Below are positions 44,995 to 53,628 of a DNA stretch of 63,801 bases, in pieces. The notes below the pieces were generated by a model, which saw only the letters and a list, made by a program, of their open reading frames with translations, was not told the DNA's origin and made no database searches. The stretch is from Microscillaceae bacterium (GTDB lineage: Bacteria; Bacteroidota; Bacteroidia; Cytophagales; Microscillaceae): the NCBI GenBank assembly GCA_003483885.1, contig DMXI01000336.1, positions 1 to 63,801 of the forward strand. The letters run 5' to 3'. The position numbers and the translations under genes were made by a program. The first letter of the stretch is position 1; every line of letters starts with the position of its first letter.

Positions 44995-45744
44995 ATGAAA
45001 AACTACTCAGTTTATCTATTTGCCTTGGTTATGGCTTTTGCGCTTACCTCTTGTGGAGGTGGCGAAGGCTATATCAAATATCCTGTAGATGATATGTTGG
45101 CAAAAACTTCAAACGATAAGTTGCCAATGTCCATTGTTTTATATGACATGGATGTAAAAGGTTCTCGTCGTTTGAACAAATACAAAGTAACTACTAACTT
45201 GGATGATTCTGTAAAAAGAAAAACCATCACTACTCAATGGTTACGTGTAAGCAAAGCAGATTTTGCTCGTAACTATGACAACATGGGAATGGAGATTGCA
45301 TCCAAAACAATGGGAGCAAATGGTCAGCCTAAAATTAGCAAAGTACCAGCACCTCCTGGTTATGCTAACTATGTAGGTAACCAAAAATATGGACAGTGGA
45401 AAACCCGTAGCGATGGAACTTCTTTCTGGGCGTTCTACGGACAATATATGTTTATGAGAACCATGTTCAACATGGCGACTTACCCAGTATACCGTAACTC
45501 TTATATGGGATACCGTAATAACTACTATGGTCGTCGTGCTTATTATGGTGGTACTGGTACTCGTCGTCGTTATGGAACTGGTAGCCGTTATTCTCGTAGC
45601 ACTTCTCGCTCTGGTTACTATTCAAGCGGACGTTCTTCTCGTTCTAGCTCTTCTTACAGAAGCTACCGTTCTAGCCGTTCTTCTCGCTCTGGTAGCCGTA
45701 GTGGATACAGCTCTAGATCAAGAAGTGGAAGCTCTGGAAAATAA
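44995..45744 (+). CDS. Tailed lipoprotein, paralog A of a five-domain family
   Basis: 249 residues from the ATG at 44995; an upstream ATG at 44956 lies inside the DUF4178 gene and is less likely. Signal peptide with lipobox LTSC (Cys20), so a lipoprotein. The ~150-residue core carries the family words YPVDDMLAKT, LPMSIVLYDMDVKGSR, VSKADF, KVPAPPGYANYVG and KYGQWK. The last ~90 residues are almost only Arg, Ser, Tyr and Gly and end in RSRSGSSGK. It shares the operon with DUF4178, and the A-type hairpin ends it. Family not recognised. Confidence 0.85.
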   Translation: MKNYSVYLFALVMAFALTSCGGGEGYIKYPVDDMLAKTSNDKLPMSIVLYDMDVKGSRRLNKYKVTTNLDDSVKRKTITTQWLRVSKADFARNYDNMGMEIASKTMGANGQPKISKVPAPPGYANYVGNQKYGQWKTRSDGTSFWAFYGQYMFMRTMFNMATYPVYRNSYMGYRNNYYGRRAYYGGTGTRRRYGTGSRYSRSTSRSGYYSSGRSSRSSSSYRSYRSSRSSRSGSRSGYSSRSRSGSSGK

Positions 45745-45814
45745 TTTCCAGTTTTTAGAGACACCTCTAATTTCTTAAAATATATCAATGACAGCCTGGG
45801 TAAACACTCAGGCT
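45685..45814 (+). repeat. 130-bp gene-end repeat, copy 1
   Basis: Covers the last ~20 codons, the 3' UTR and terminator stem of paralog A. It is nearly identical (about five differences) to 47242-47371 in paralog B. Confidence 0.85.
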
Positions 45815-45822
45815 ATTTTTTT
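45793..45822 (+). terminator. Terminator after paralog A
   Basis: AGCCTGGGT / ACTCAGGCT stem, then seven T. Same element recurs at 47349 and 48257. Confidence 0.88.
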
Positions 45823-45885
45823 ATGCCTTTTTACCAGCGTGCTTATTTGATTTTGATTAACTTTATTAAAAAAGTTGATCATATC

Positions 45886-47301
45886 ATGAAAAAATATATT
45901 CCTTATCTCATTAGTCTCTTCTTAATTATAGTTTCTACTTCATACATTGTTATTCAAACTTATACAACGGAAACACCTCTTGAGAAAATTGTCAAAGAAA
46001 CTCCTACAAATAAACTTCCTTTATTTATAATCTTATGTAATATGGATGTAAAGGGCTGGTCATCACAAACTCCCGATTCTGCCCGATTTTTCCACCAGTA
46101 TAAAATCATCACCAATGCTGATAACCCTCGCAAAATGAAGGTTAAAAACACAGATTTTATTAGAGTAAGTAAAAAGGATTTTTTAAAAAATTACAGAAAC
46201 ATAGACATGGAAGTTATGTCTAAAGTTAAAGTCAATAGTAGAGTTAAAGTAGGGAAAATAATTGCCCCTCCAGGTTATACTCATTGTATTGGTAATAAGA
46301 AATATGGGCAGTGGAAAGTAAATATCAAAAGCGGAGAAACAACGTGGCAATTCTATAAAAAACATCAAAATTTAGTAAAAGCTTTTGGCTTAGCAGATTT
46401 TACCATTCAAAACTATCACTTCAATCATTATTATAAGAACTATCAAGAGAAAAAACCCTATTATGGAACTGGCTACAGATCACCACATGGACGAATTCAC
46501 TTTGGTACTTTTAGTGATTTTTCAAAAAATATTCGTCGCTCAGAGAGTTTCTATGGTACTGATCGGGAACAAAGAGTAAAAAAGTTTTATCAAAATAGAG
46601 ATTATAGTAGTACAGGTATGTCTGGTTATATTAAGTATCCAGTAGATAAGTTATTAGCAAATACACCAACCAATAAGCTTCCTTTATCTATTGTTTTATA
46701 TGATATGGATGTAAAAGGCTCACGTTATCTAAATAGGTACAAAGTCATTACTAATGTGGATGATTCTGCCAAAAAGAAAGAAGTTATCACTCCTTGGTTA
46801 CGACTCAGTAAAGCAGATTTTGTTCGTAATTATCAAAATTTAGGGATGGAGATTGCCTATCAAAAGATTACTTCATCTGCAGGTCTCAAGCTCAGTAAAA
46901 TACCAGCTCCTCCGGGTTATGCCAACTATGTAGGAAACTCACAGTATGGCCATTGGAAACAACAAACTGATAGTACATCTCTGTGGGTTTTTCAAGGCAA
47001 GTATGTCTTTATGAACACCTTATTTCACTTAACTAATTACCCAGTATATAAAAACTCTTACAATAACTATCGTCGTTACTATTTCGGACGTCGTGTTTAT
47101 TATGGTGGTACTGGAACTCGTCGTCGTTATGGCACAGGCACTCGTTTTTCTCAGAGTACATCGAGTACTGACTACTATACAAGTGAACGTGCTAATCGTT
47201 CTCGAACCCATTATCGCCAATACCGTTCATCTCGTAAAACACGCTCTGGTAGCCGTAGTGGATACAACTCTAGATCAAGAAGTGGAAGCTCTGGAAAATA
47301 A
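45886..47301 (+). CDS. Tailed membrane-anchored protein, paralog B: fusion of two family domains
   Basis: 471 residues from the ATG at 45886. Residues 1-~30 are a signal anchor, not a lipobox. Residues ~30-240 are a D-type domain (most like paralog D: LVKAFGLADF, SESFYGTDREQRVKKFY). Residues ~250-471 are an A-type domain starting with GYIKYPVDKLLA, exactly where the mature part of paralog A begins (GYIKYPVDDMLA). The A-type half therefore lacks its own signal, so the gene looks like a D-type gene joined to an A-type gene. The C-terminal Arg/Ser/Tyr tail and RSRSGSSGK end are kept. Confidence 0.85.
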   Translation: MKKYIPYLISLFLIIVSTSYIVIQTYTTETPLEKIVKETPTNKLPLFIILCNMDVKGWSSQTPDSARFFHQYKIITNADNPRKMKVKNTDFIRVSKKDFLKNYRNIDMEVMSKVKVNSRVKVGKIIAPPGYTHCIGNKKYGQWKVNIKSGETTWQFYKKHQNLVKAFGLADFTIQNYHFNHYYKNYQEKKPYYGTGYRSPHGRIHFGTFSDFSKNIRRSESFYGTDREQRVKKFYQNRDYSSTGMSGYIKYPVDKLLANTPTNKLPLSIVLYDMDVKGSRYLNRYKVITNVDDSAKKKEVITPWLRLSKADFVRNYQNLGMEIAYQKITSSAGLKLSKIPAPPGYANYVGNSQYGHWKQQTDSTSLWVFQGKYVFMNTLFHLTNYPVYKNSYNNYRRYYFGRRVYYGGTGTRRRYGTGTRFSQSTSSTDYYTSERANRSRTHYRQYRSSRKTRSGSRSGYNSRSRSGSSGK

Positions 47302-47371
47302 TTTCCAGTTTTTAGAGATACCTCTAATTTCTTAAAATATATCAATGGCAGCCTGGGCAAACGCTCAGGCT
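47242..47371 (+). repeat. 130-bp gene-end repeat, copy 2
   Basis: Near-identical to 45685-45814; the two bases that differ inside the terminator stem change together and keep pairing. Confidence 0.85.
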
Positions 47372-47379
47372 GTTTTTTT
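47349..47379 (+). terminator. Terminator after paralog B
   Basis: CAGCCTGGGC / GCTCAGGCTG stem around AAAC, then seven T. Confidence 0.88.
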
Positions 47380-47462
47380 ATGCCTTCTATTTTTTTGTAC
47401 TTTTTGGCTGTTGCTTTCGCAGGTTTTGCTTAAATTAAGCAAGAAATATAACCATACATATC

Positions 47463-48230
47463 ATGAAAAAGAATAATTTTATACTACTAGGTCTGGTTTT
47501 GACCTTTGTACTCACGTCGTTTTTGGTCAATCGCCAACAAGTCACATCTGATCCTGTTGATGATATCTTAGCCAAAACACCCAATAGCAAACTTCCAGTA
47601 AGTATTGTATTATATGACATGGACACCCGCCAGAATGATGCTATAGACGGCAAATATCTTCACCGATACCAAGTCATTACGAATGTAGATGATCCCCAAA
47701 AAAGGAAAACAACCATTACTGATTTTTTGCCCGTAAACCAAGATAAGTTTGTAAGGAATTACGAAAATATGGGGATGGAAGTAGCTTCCAAAATAATGGG
47801 AACAGATGGAAACATTCACCTCAATAAAGTTCCTGCGCCTCTAGGGTATGCCAATTACATTGGTAACACTCAATATGGACAATGGAAAGCGAACAATGAA
47901 GGACGTTCATATTGGGCTTTTGATAGCAAATATATGTTTTTGGGTACCATGTTCCATCTAGAAAATTATCCTGTTTACAAAGACACTTACAGCGATTATC
48001 GTCGCAATTACCATCGCCAGCGCGCTTATTATGGAAGCACTGGTACTCGTAATCATTATGGAACAGGTAGCCGTTTTTCTCGCAACACAGTTCGCTCTGG
48101 CTTTTACGCAAGTGACCGTTCCAGTCGGGCTCGTCAAGCTTATAGACAACATGGCTCAAGTCGCTATTTTCGCTCTGATAATCGTGGCGGATACAGCTTC
48201 AGATCAAGAGGTGAATATTATGGAAAGTAA
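47463..48230 (+). CDS. Tailed protein, paralog C (A-type)
   Basis: 255 residues. The N-terminal hydrophobic segment ends FVLTSF where paralog A has FALTSC: the lipobox Cys is replaced by Phe, so it is more likely membrane-anchored or cleaved by signal peptidase I. The core keeps DDILAKTPNSKLP, SIVLYDMD, KVPAPLGYANYIG and TQYGQWK. The tail is rich in Arg, Ser, Tyr and Gly but less regular, ending RSRGEYYGK. Followed by the third copy of the terminator. Confidence 0.83.
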   Translation: MKKNNFILLGLVLTFVLTSFLVNRQQVTSDPVDDILAKTPNSKLPVSIVLYDMDTRQNDAIDGKYLHRYQVITNVDDPQKRKTTITDFLPVNQDKFVRNYENMGMEVASKIMGTDGNIHLNKVPAPLGYANYIGNTQYGQWKANNEGRSYWAFDSKYMFLGTMFHLENYPVYKDTYSDYRRNYHRQRAYYGSTGTRNHYGTGSRFSRNTVRSGFYASDRSSRARQAYRQHGSSRYFRSDNRGGYSFRSRGEYYGK

Positions 48231-48256
48231 TTTTTAGATATCATATTTTGCAACTA

Positions 48257-48287
48257 CAGCCTGGGCATACGCTCGGGCTGTGTTGTT
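48257..48287 (+). terminator. Terminator after paralog C (weakened)
   Basis: CAGCCTGGGC / GCTCGGGCTG with two wobble pairs; the T run is interrupted by G. Confidence 0.65.
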
Positions 48288-48337
48288 ATGCGCTTTGAGT
48301 TATTTTGATTAACTTTATTGAAACAACCCAGGTACTC

Positions 48338-49105
48338 ATGAAAAAATACGCAATATACCTCCTTGCAATACTTGTTGCTTCGGTGCTCATGTCTTATGTG
48401 CTCATCAATCAAAACGAACGCCGAAGTCCATTAACCGAAATTCTTAATAAAACTCCCAAGAGTAAGCTCCCTATGTCAGTAATTTTGTACAATATGGATG
48501 TAGAAAACTGGTCGGAAGCTACGGCTAAGAGTGCCAAATTTGTACACAAATATAAGGTAATCACCAATGCCAATAGCCCTCGGAAAATGGAAGTGACCAT
48601 TACCGATTTTTTACCGGTAAGTCAGGAAGAGTTTATAAAATACTACAACAATCTGGATATGGAGATTGCCTCTAAATATGTGGATGAAGATGATGAAATA
48701 GAAACTGAAGATATTGCCGCCCCTCCTGCGTATGCCAAATACATAGGCAAACGAAAATATGGACGCTGGATTACCGATCGCAAAACAGGGGTGAACACTT
48801 GGCGTTTCCGCCGCAGATATAGAAACCTGTCTTCCGCTTGTGGCTTAAACGACTTTAAGGTTACTAGTAAGGATTTCAATGATTACCGTAATAATTATTA
48901 TGGCAAGCGCCCTTACTTTGGTAAAACTGGAGAAAAACCATTGTTTGGTACAGGTAGTGAGTTTTCTCGCAACAGTAGACGTACCTCTAGCTTTTACGAC
49001 GATGATCGTGAAACACGGGTGCGCAATTTTTACAAAAACTATCAATTACGCATTGGACGAAACGGTAATAACATTCGCTCTCGAAGTGGCAATTCAGGGA
49101 AATAA
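48338..49105 (+). CDS. Tailed membrane-anchored protein, paralog D (D-type)
   Basis: 255 residues from the ATG at 48338. N-terminal signal anchor (YAIYLLAILVASVLMSYVLI), no lipobox. The core has TEILNKTPKSKLPMSVILYNMDV, FLPVSQEEF and APPAYAKYIGKRKYGRW. The tail is shorter (FSRNSRRTSSFYDDDRETRVRNFYKNYQ), ending RSRSGNSGK. It matches the N-terminal half of paralog B better than A or C. Confidence 0.83.
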   Translation: MKKYAIYLLAILVASVLMSYVLINQNERRSPLTEILNKTPKSKLPMSVILYNMDVENWSEATAKSAKFVHKYKVITNANSPRKMEVTITDFLPVSQEEFIKYYNNLDMEIASKYVDEDDEIETEDIAAPPAYAKYIGKRKYGRWITDRKTGVNTWRFRRRYRNLSSACGLNDFKVTSKDFNDYRNNYYGKRPYFGKTGEKPLFGTGSEFSRNSRRTSSFYDDDRETRVRNFYKNYQLRIGRNGNNIRSRSGNSGK

Positions 49106-49271
49106 ATCCACGCTTAAATTCTTGCTATTGTTATAAGCAATATAAAATTAAAATAAAAAATAAATTTAGATTAACTACATTAAAATCAAAGACTTAAGCC
49201 AGTATTTTTCAGTTTAATAAACTATATTGAAATCTAAAAAAACTGAAAAAGATCTATCATTTATAAGCATT

Positions 49272-50222
49272 ATGAAAAACCTAACAAAAAATGCCGTAAA
49301 AGAAGCAGCGGAGCATTTGATAGAGGCATTTGGTACCACCACTACCCTCGATGTAAAAAACCGATTGAGACAACAAGGTTTTCAAGCCCTTCAGGCAGAA
49401 GTTTCGAACTTGATGGATACGCTTACTGATGAAGAACAATGGCGTTTTAATCATAACGGAAGGTACCGAGTATACCGCTTTGGTCCTGATAGCAACGATA
49501 CATTTCATAAATACCTGGAACAAGGACAACGCTTTTGGGAAATATTGGCTTCGGGCAAAGAACAAATCATCAATGAAGGCCTCATAGGGACGATTGGGCA
49601 AATGACTACTACAAAATATCCTACCAATCGGAAAACCATCGCTCAAAGCAAAAAAGTGCATCAGACGATGCTAGATCAAGGATACAGCGAAGCCGTAGAT
49701 CAACGCTTGCCTTTTAACCTAAGACAGAAATATGCAACATACCTGGATCAAAAACCTTTGAAGTATACCATTGGTTTTTTTAATGTACAAGCACAGGAAA
49801 GGTTAGCCGCAGAAATTACGCTGGAAAATAATCAGAAAACAAATGGCTATATATTGCAATCTAAAAATGCAGGATATGATTTAACCTGGAACTTGCCACA
49901 GTCACAGGATAAATTGACTCGGGTTTTAAAAAACCCTTCTACAATTACTCAAGATCCCGGTTATGATCAAAAACAACTGACTGGTGAAAAAATTTCTGTA
50001 AGTAGAGTATTCAACCAGCAAGAAAAAGTAATTCAAACTTTTCAGGGGTTTACCCCTACTTCACTCCCTTCATTGCAGGTAATGGAGCTTCATCTGGAAA
50101 ATATATACAAAATTGATATTTGGTTTGAGAGTGGGAGTCAAATAAGCCTTAGTAAGTTTGACTTAGACATTCATCAAGAATTATTGCCGGTAGCTCGTCA
50201 GATTTTGATGCAGGCAGGGTAA
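49272..50222 (+). CDS. Protein of unknown function
   Basis: 316 residues from the ATG at 49272 (a TTG 15 codons upstream is open but gives a poor start). The first ~50 residues look like a winged helix (KEAAEHLIEAFGTTTTLDVKNRLRQQ), followed by a short beta pair (RFNHNGRYRVYRFG). The remainder is mixed alpha/beta with no known motif. It stands on the same strand after the tailed-protein array but has no visible link to it. No family recognised. Confidence 0.68.
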   Translation: MKNLTKNAVKEAAEHLIEAFGTTTTLDVKNRLRQQGFQALQAEVSNLMDTLTDEEQWRFNHNGRYRVYRFGPDSNDTFHKYLEQGQRFWEILASGKEQIINEGLIGTIGQMTTTKYPTNRKTIAQSKKVHQTMLDQGYSEAVDQRLPFNLRQKYATYLDQKPLKYTIGFFNVQAQERLAAEITLENNQKTNGYILQSKNAGYDLTWNLPQSQDKLTRVLKNPSTITQDPGYDQKQLTGEKISVSRVFNQQEKVIQTFQGFTPTSLPSLQVMELHLENIYKIDIWFESGSQISLSKFDLDIHQELLPVARQILMQAG

Positions 50223-50267
50223 CTTTTGTTTAAAGTAGAAACAAATCTAAGTTTTGGTTGGTATAAA

Positions 50268-50275
50268 TAAATTTG
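50268..50275 (+). promoter_or_regulatory. -7 element before the macrodomain gene
   Basis: TAAATTTG, an exact TAnnTTTG match, 36 nt before the start codon; no -33 found. Confidence 0.4.
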
Positions 50276-50311
50276 TATCTTATTTAGGATTTATTTGCCA
50301 ACCATTTTTTT

Positions 50312-50866
50312 ATGAACAAAAAACTAAGTTATAAACAAGGAGACCTTACCACTCAAGCAGTAGATGCCATTGTAAATGCCGCCAATACATCTCTGTTGGG
50401 TGGTGGTGGTGTAGATGGAGCCATTCATCGCAAAGGAGGAAGAGCTATTTTAGACGATTGTATCAAAATTATTGGTCGTCAGGGTGGTTGTAAGGTAGGT
50501 GAAGCCGTCATTACTACTGCAGGAAATTTACCCGCAAAACACGTGATTCACACTGTGGGACCAGTATGGGTGGGAGGACACAAAGACGAATCCAACCTAT
50601 TGCGGAATGCTTACCATAATAGCTTAAAACTAGCGGTGGAAAATGGCTTAAAAACCGTGGCATTTCCTAATATAAGTACTGGAATTTATCGTTTTCCTAA
50701 AAAGACGGCAGCTAAAATCGCCATCCAAACTACCAACGAATTTCTAAATAGTGAAGAAGGGCAAAGTTTGGAGAAGGTAACTTTTATATGTTTTGACGAA
50801 GAAAATCTACTGATTTACCGGGAGGCATTCAAGCATCGTCCCCCTACTCAGCAAAGTCTTTTTTAA
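50312..50866 (+). CDS. Macrodomain protein (ADP-ribose / O-acetyl-ADP-ribose hydrolase type)
   Basis: 184 residues, a single MacroD-type domain. Signatures GDLTTQAVDAIVNAANTSLLGGGGVDGAIH, NLPAKHVIHTVGP and FPNISTGIYRFP are all present in order, including the Asn/Gly-rich catalytic loop. It removes ADP-ribose adducts or hydrolyses O-acetyl-ADP-ribose. Single-gene unit. Confidence 0.93.
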   Translation: MNKKLSYKQGDLTTQAVDAIVNAANTSLLGGGGVDGAIHRKGGRAILDDCIKIIGRQGGCKVGEAVITTAGNLPAKHVIHTVGPVWVGGHKDESNLLRNAYHNSLKLAVENGLKTVAFPNISTGIYRFPKKTAAKIAIQTTNEFLNSEEGQSLEKVTFICFDEENLLIYREAFKHRPPTQQSLF

Positions 50867-50944
50867 TAAAAACTCACTAAATTATCTTCCTTCAACCACA
50901 CCAATCATTTATCGGCAGTCATTAACTTTTGTGCATAACCCCTT

Positions 50945-52831
50945 ATGTTGACCAGATTTATTTCTTTAAGAATCCGGCTTTTAATCATTTTTTTGATCTT
51001 CAGCATTATCATTATTGTGGTAGCAAGTATTGGCTTTTGGTTTTACAACAAAAGCAGTAATATTTCTACCATTGCCGTAAATCTGGAAAGTGTATTGGTC
51101 AAAACCTTTCAGGTAATCAAACTCGAGCAAGATTTCTTTGATTACGAAACCACCAATGAAGATTTCTACATTACAGGCACCAGCAATTATATCAAAAAAC
51201 ATAAAAAGCTCGCCGAAGAAGTCAATCAAAATTTGTATGCCTTGGTAAGTTTTAAAGAAACCAGAGAACTCAATTTGGATCAAAACCTGATAGAAACTGA
51301 GGCCAAAAAGATTTTACATGAGATGCAAAGCTACGAAAACTCATTTGATCAACTCGTGAGACTCACCCATCAATTAGGTTTTAAAAACTATGGTATCAAG
51401 GGTAAAATGGCGCAACAACTGGCTAATCTGGAGGCTTTAAGCCCTAACCTGAGCCAAATCAATTTTCTAAAACTGAAGCAATACGAAAGAGACTATCAGC
51501 TTTTGAAAGATCTTGCTTATGCCCAAAAACTTGAAAAACTGTGTAATGAATGGCAAAACGGAATTGCGCTGGCTACCAACCTTTCTCCACCTATCAAGGT
51601 GCAAGCCCAAGGATTATTGAAAGATTATCTGAAAACTTTTCAGGAGATGGTGAACCTGGAACAAAAAATTGGATTGACTAACGAAAAAGGGTTAAAGCAG
51701 CAATTGAGAACCTATGCAGATAATATTGCTGGCTTTACCCAAGGTTTTGTAGGTAGAGTAAATCGACGTGCTGAAAGCATTGGTAATAACTTTGAATACA
51801 TTTTTGTGATTATGGTCATTGCTACTTTGATATTGAGCATTCTCATGAGTATATATTTTTCAGTAATCATTACCCGTCCCATTGTACGACTCTCTAAGTT
51901 TATCCACAAAACCGTTAGCAGCAATTTCTCAGAAAACCTGACCTTTATCCAAAATAATTCTAAAGATGAAGTAGGAAGGCTTACACGTAACTTTAACCAA
52001 ATGTTACAGGAAATGCGACGCCAACTTAACGAAATCAAGGAGCAATCAGTCGCACTGGAATACCAAAATGAAGAACTCAATAAGGTAAATGAGCAATCGC
52101 AAGCTTCTGAAAATCACCTAAAAAAACTCAATACTGTGAAAGACAAATTACTCACGATACTTTCACACGATTTGCGTAGCCCTTTTAATACCATCAAAGG
52201 TTTTTTGCAGGTATTGCTCCATCATATAGAAGGCTTTAGCAAGGAAGAGATTTCACATTTTGCCGAAGATATGGATAAGGCCGTGCAAAGAGTGATAGAC
52301 TTGCTGGAAAACCTCTTACAGTGGTCTTTGATTCAAACTGATGATTTTGAGTTTCAACCCGAAGGAATTGATATTCAAGCAATTATTGACGAAAATATCG
52401 CGCTTTATGAAAAAAACGCACTTGAAAAACACATCACAATTATGACACATCCGTTTGCGCAAACTTTTGTAGAAGCAGATAAAAATATGCTCAATTTTGT
52501 GCTGCGAAACTTGATTTCTAATGCAATCAAATTTACCAATGCCAACGCTAGTGTAGAGGTTTTTGTAGAAACCAATCCAACATTTACTACGATCACAGTA
52601 GCCGATAAGGGCATTGGTATCCAACCAGATGCTCTAGAAAAAATATTCTCTCCAGAAATTCATTTAAGCACCAAGGGTACCGCTAATGAAAAAGGCACTG
52701 GATTTGGTCTCATTTTAAGTAAAGAGTTTATAGAAAAAAATGGGGGTCAACTGGAAATTCAAAGCCAGGTAGATGAAGGTACCCAAGTAAAGTTTAGTCT
52801 TAAAACTGCCAATACCATGGAAGCAATGTAA
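50945..52831 (+). CDS. Sensor histidine kinase
   Basis: 628 residues. Two transmembrane helices (~9-30 and ~278-305) flank a ~245-residue helical periplasmic sensor. A HAMP domain (~307-365) and coiled coil (~355-395) lead to the HisKA box with phospho-acceptor His408 (LSHDLRSPFN) and a GHKL ATPase (NLISNAIKF, DKGIGI, GTGFGL). No response regulator gene is adjacent; the receiver at 63300 is 10 kb away. Its signal is unknown. Confidence 0.93.
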   Translation: MLTRFISLRIRLLIIFLIFSIIIIVVASIGFWFYNKSSNISTIAVNLESVLVKTFQVIKLEQDFFDYETTNEDFYITGTSNYIKKHKKLAEEVNQNLYALVSFKETRELNLDQNLIETEAKKILHEMQSYENSFDQLVRLTHQLGFKNYGIKGKMAQQLANLEALSPNLSQINFLKLKQYERDYQLLKDLAYAQKLEKLCNEWQNGIALATNLSPPIKVQAQGLLKDYLKTFQEMVNLEQKIGLTNEKGLKQQLRTYADNIAGFTQGFVGRVNRRAESIGNNFEYIFVIMVIATLILSILMSIYFSVIITRPIVRLSKFIHKTVSSNFSENLTFIQNNSKDEVGRLTRNFNQMLQEMRRQLNEIKEQSVALEYQNEELNKVNEQSQASENHLKKLNTVKDKLLTILSHDLRSPFNTIKGFLQVLLHHIEGFSKEEISHFAEDMDKAVQRVIDLLENLLQWSLIQTDDFEFQPEGIDIQAIIDENIALYEKNALEKHITIMTHPFAQTFVEADKNMLNFVLRNLISNAIKFTNANASVEVFVETNPTFTTITVADKGIGIQPDALEKIFSPEIHLSTKGTANEKGTGFGLILSKEFIEKNGGQLEIQSQVDEGTQVKFSLKTANTMEAM

Positions 52832-52851
52832 TACTTTATACTTGTTGAAAG

Positions 52852-53628
52852 CTAACTTTTATGGATAAAGTCATAGATTAAACGTAGCCCATCAATGGTT
52901 AAGAGTGGCTCTAGTTTATCAAAATGCTGCTCTAACGGGGTAATAATTGATGATAAGCCTCCAGTGGCTACGATCTTACACTCTCCTCCCAATTCTTCAC
53001 GAATACGATTGATCAAATGCTCTACCAAGCCTACGTAACCAAGTAGCACTCCAGCCTGCAATGCATGCTCAGTACTTTTGCCAATGGCCGACGTTGGAAG
53101 TTCTAACGGAATTTCAATATCAGGAAGTTTGGCAGTATCGCGATAGAGCGCATAAATAGAGGTTTTAAGCCCAGGAGCAATGGCTACGCCTAGTATGTTG
53201 CCTTCAGCAGAAATGGTAGTAAAAGTAAGTGCAGTACCAAAATCTACTACTACGCAATTTTCCTTAAAAAGCGCATAACCAGCCATTGCATTGGCTACCA
53301 AATCGGAGCCAATCTCGTGAGGTTTCACAACACCCAAAGGCAATTGCTTGATTATCTCGGGGTTGACCACCTGAGGCTCCTTTCCAAACAAATACCATAG
53401 CATATCTCTTACTACAGGAGTGAGTACTGGCACCACACTACTGATGATAATTCCCGTGACTTCGCTCAGTGATAGGTTTTGTTCCAGGAAGTAGTTGCGC
53501 AAGTTGATTTCATATTCAGGACCACTTTTTTCAATAATGGTTTGCAAACGCCAGTGGTATTGCCACTCGTTTTGTGCATACAATCCAAAAACCAAGTTGG
53601 AGTTTCCAATGTCAACAGCTAACAACAT
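52852..53628 (-). CDS. coaX: Type III pantothenate kinase
   Basis: 258 residues. First step of coenzyme A synthesis from pantothenate. N-terminal phosphate motif AVDIGNSNLVFGLY, middle VVDFGTALTFTTI and IAPGLKTSI, and the late KIVATGGLSSII segment are typical of CoaX. Convergent with the histidine kinase gene (20-bp gap), divergent from the GWxTD gene across the second DnaA-box cluster. Confidence 0.94.
   Translation of the reverse strand: MLLAVDIGNSNLVFGLYAQNEWQYHWRLQTIIEKSGPEYEINLRNYFLEQNLSLSEVTGIIISSVVPVLTPVVRDMLWYLFGKEPQVVNPEIIKQLPLGVVKPHEIGSDLVANAMAGYALFKENCVVVDFGTALTFTTISAEGNILGVAIAPGLKTSIYALYRDTAKLPDIEIPLELPTSAIGKSTEHALQAGVLLGYVGLVEHLINRIREELGGECKIVATGGLSSIITPLEQHFDKLEPLLTIDGLRLIYDFIHKS

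Noticed and set aside
45600..45744. Tail region of paralog A as a CRISPR or minisatellite array
   Set aside because: The repetition follows codons (Arg/Ser/Tyr/Gly) within one open frame and has no fixed repeat-spacer unit.
45500..45780. Long frames in the other phase through the tails of the tailed-protein genes (also at 47093-47335 and 48031-48237)
   Set aside because: They arise from the repetitive CGT/TCT codon runs read in another phase and have Val/Leu/Ala-only translations; no start context.
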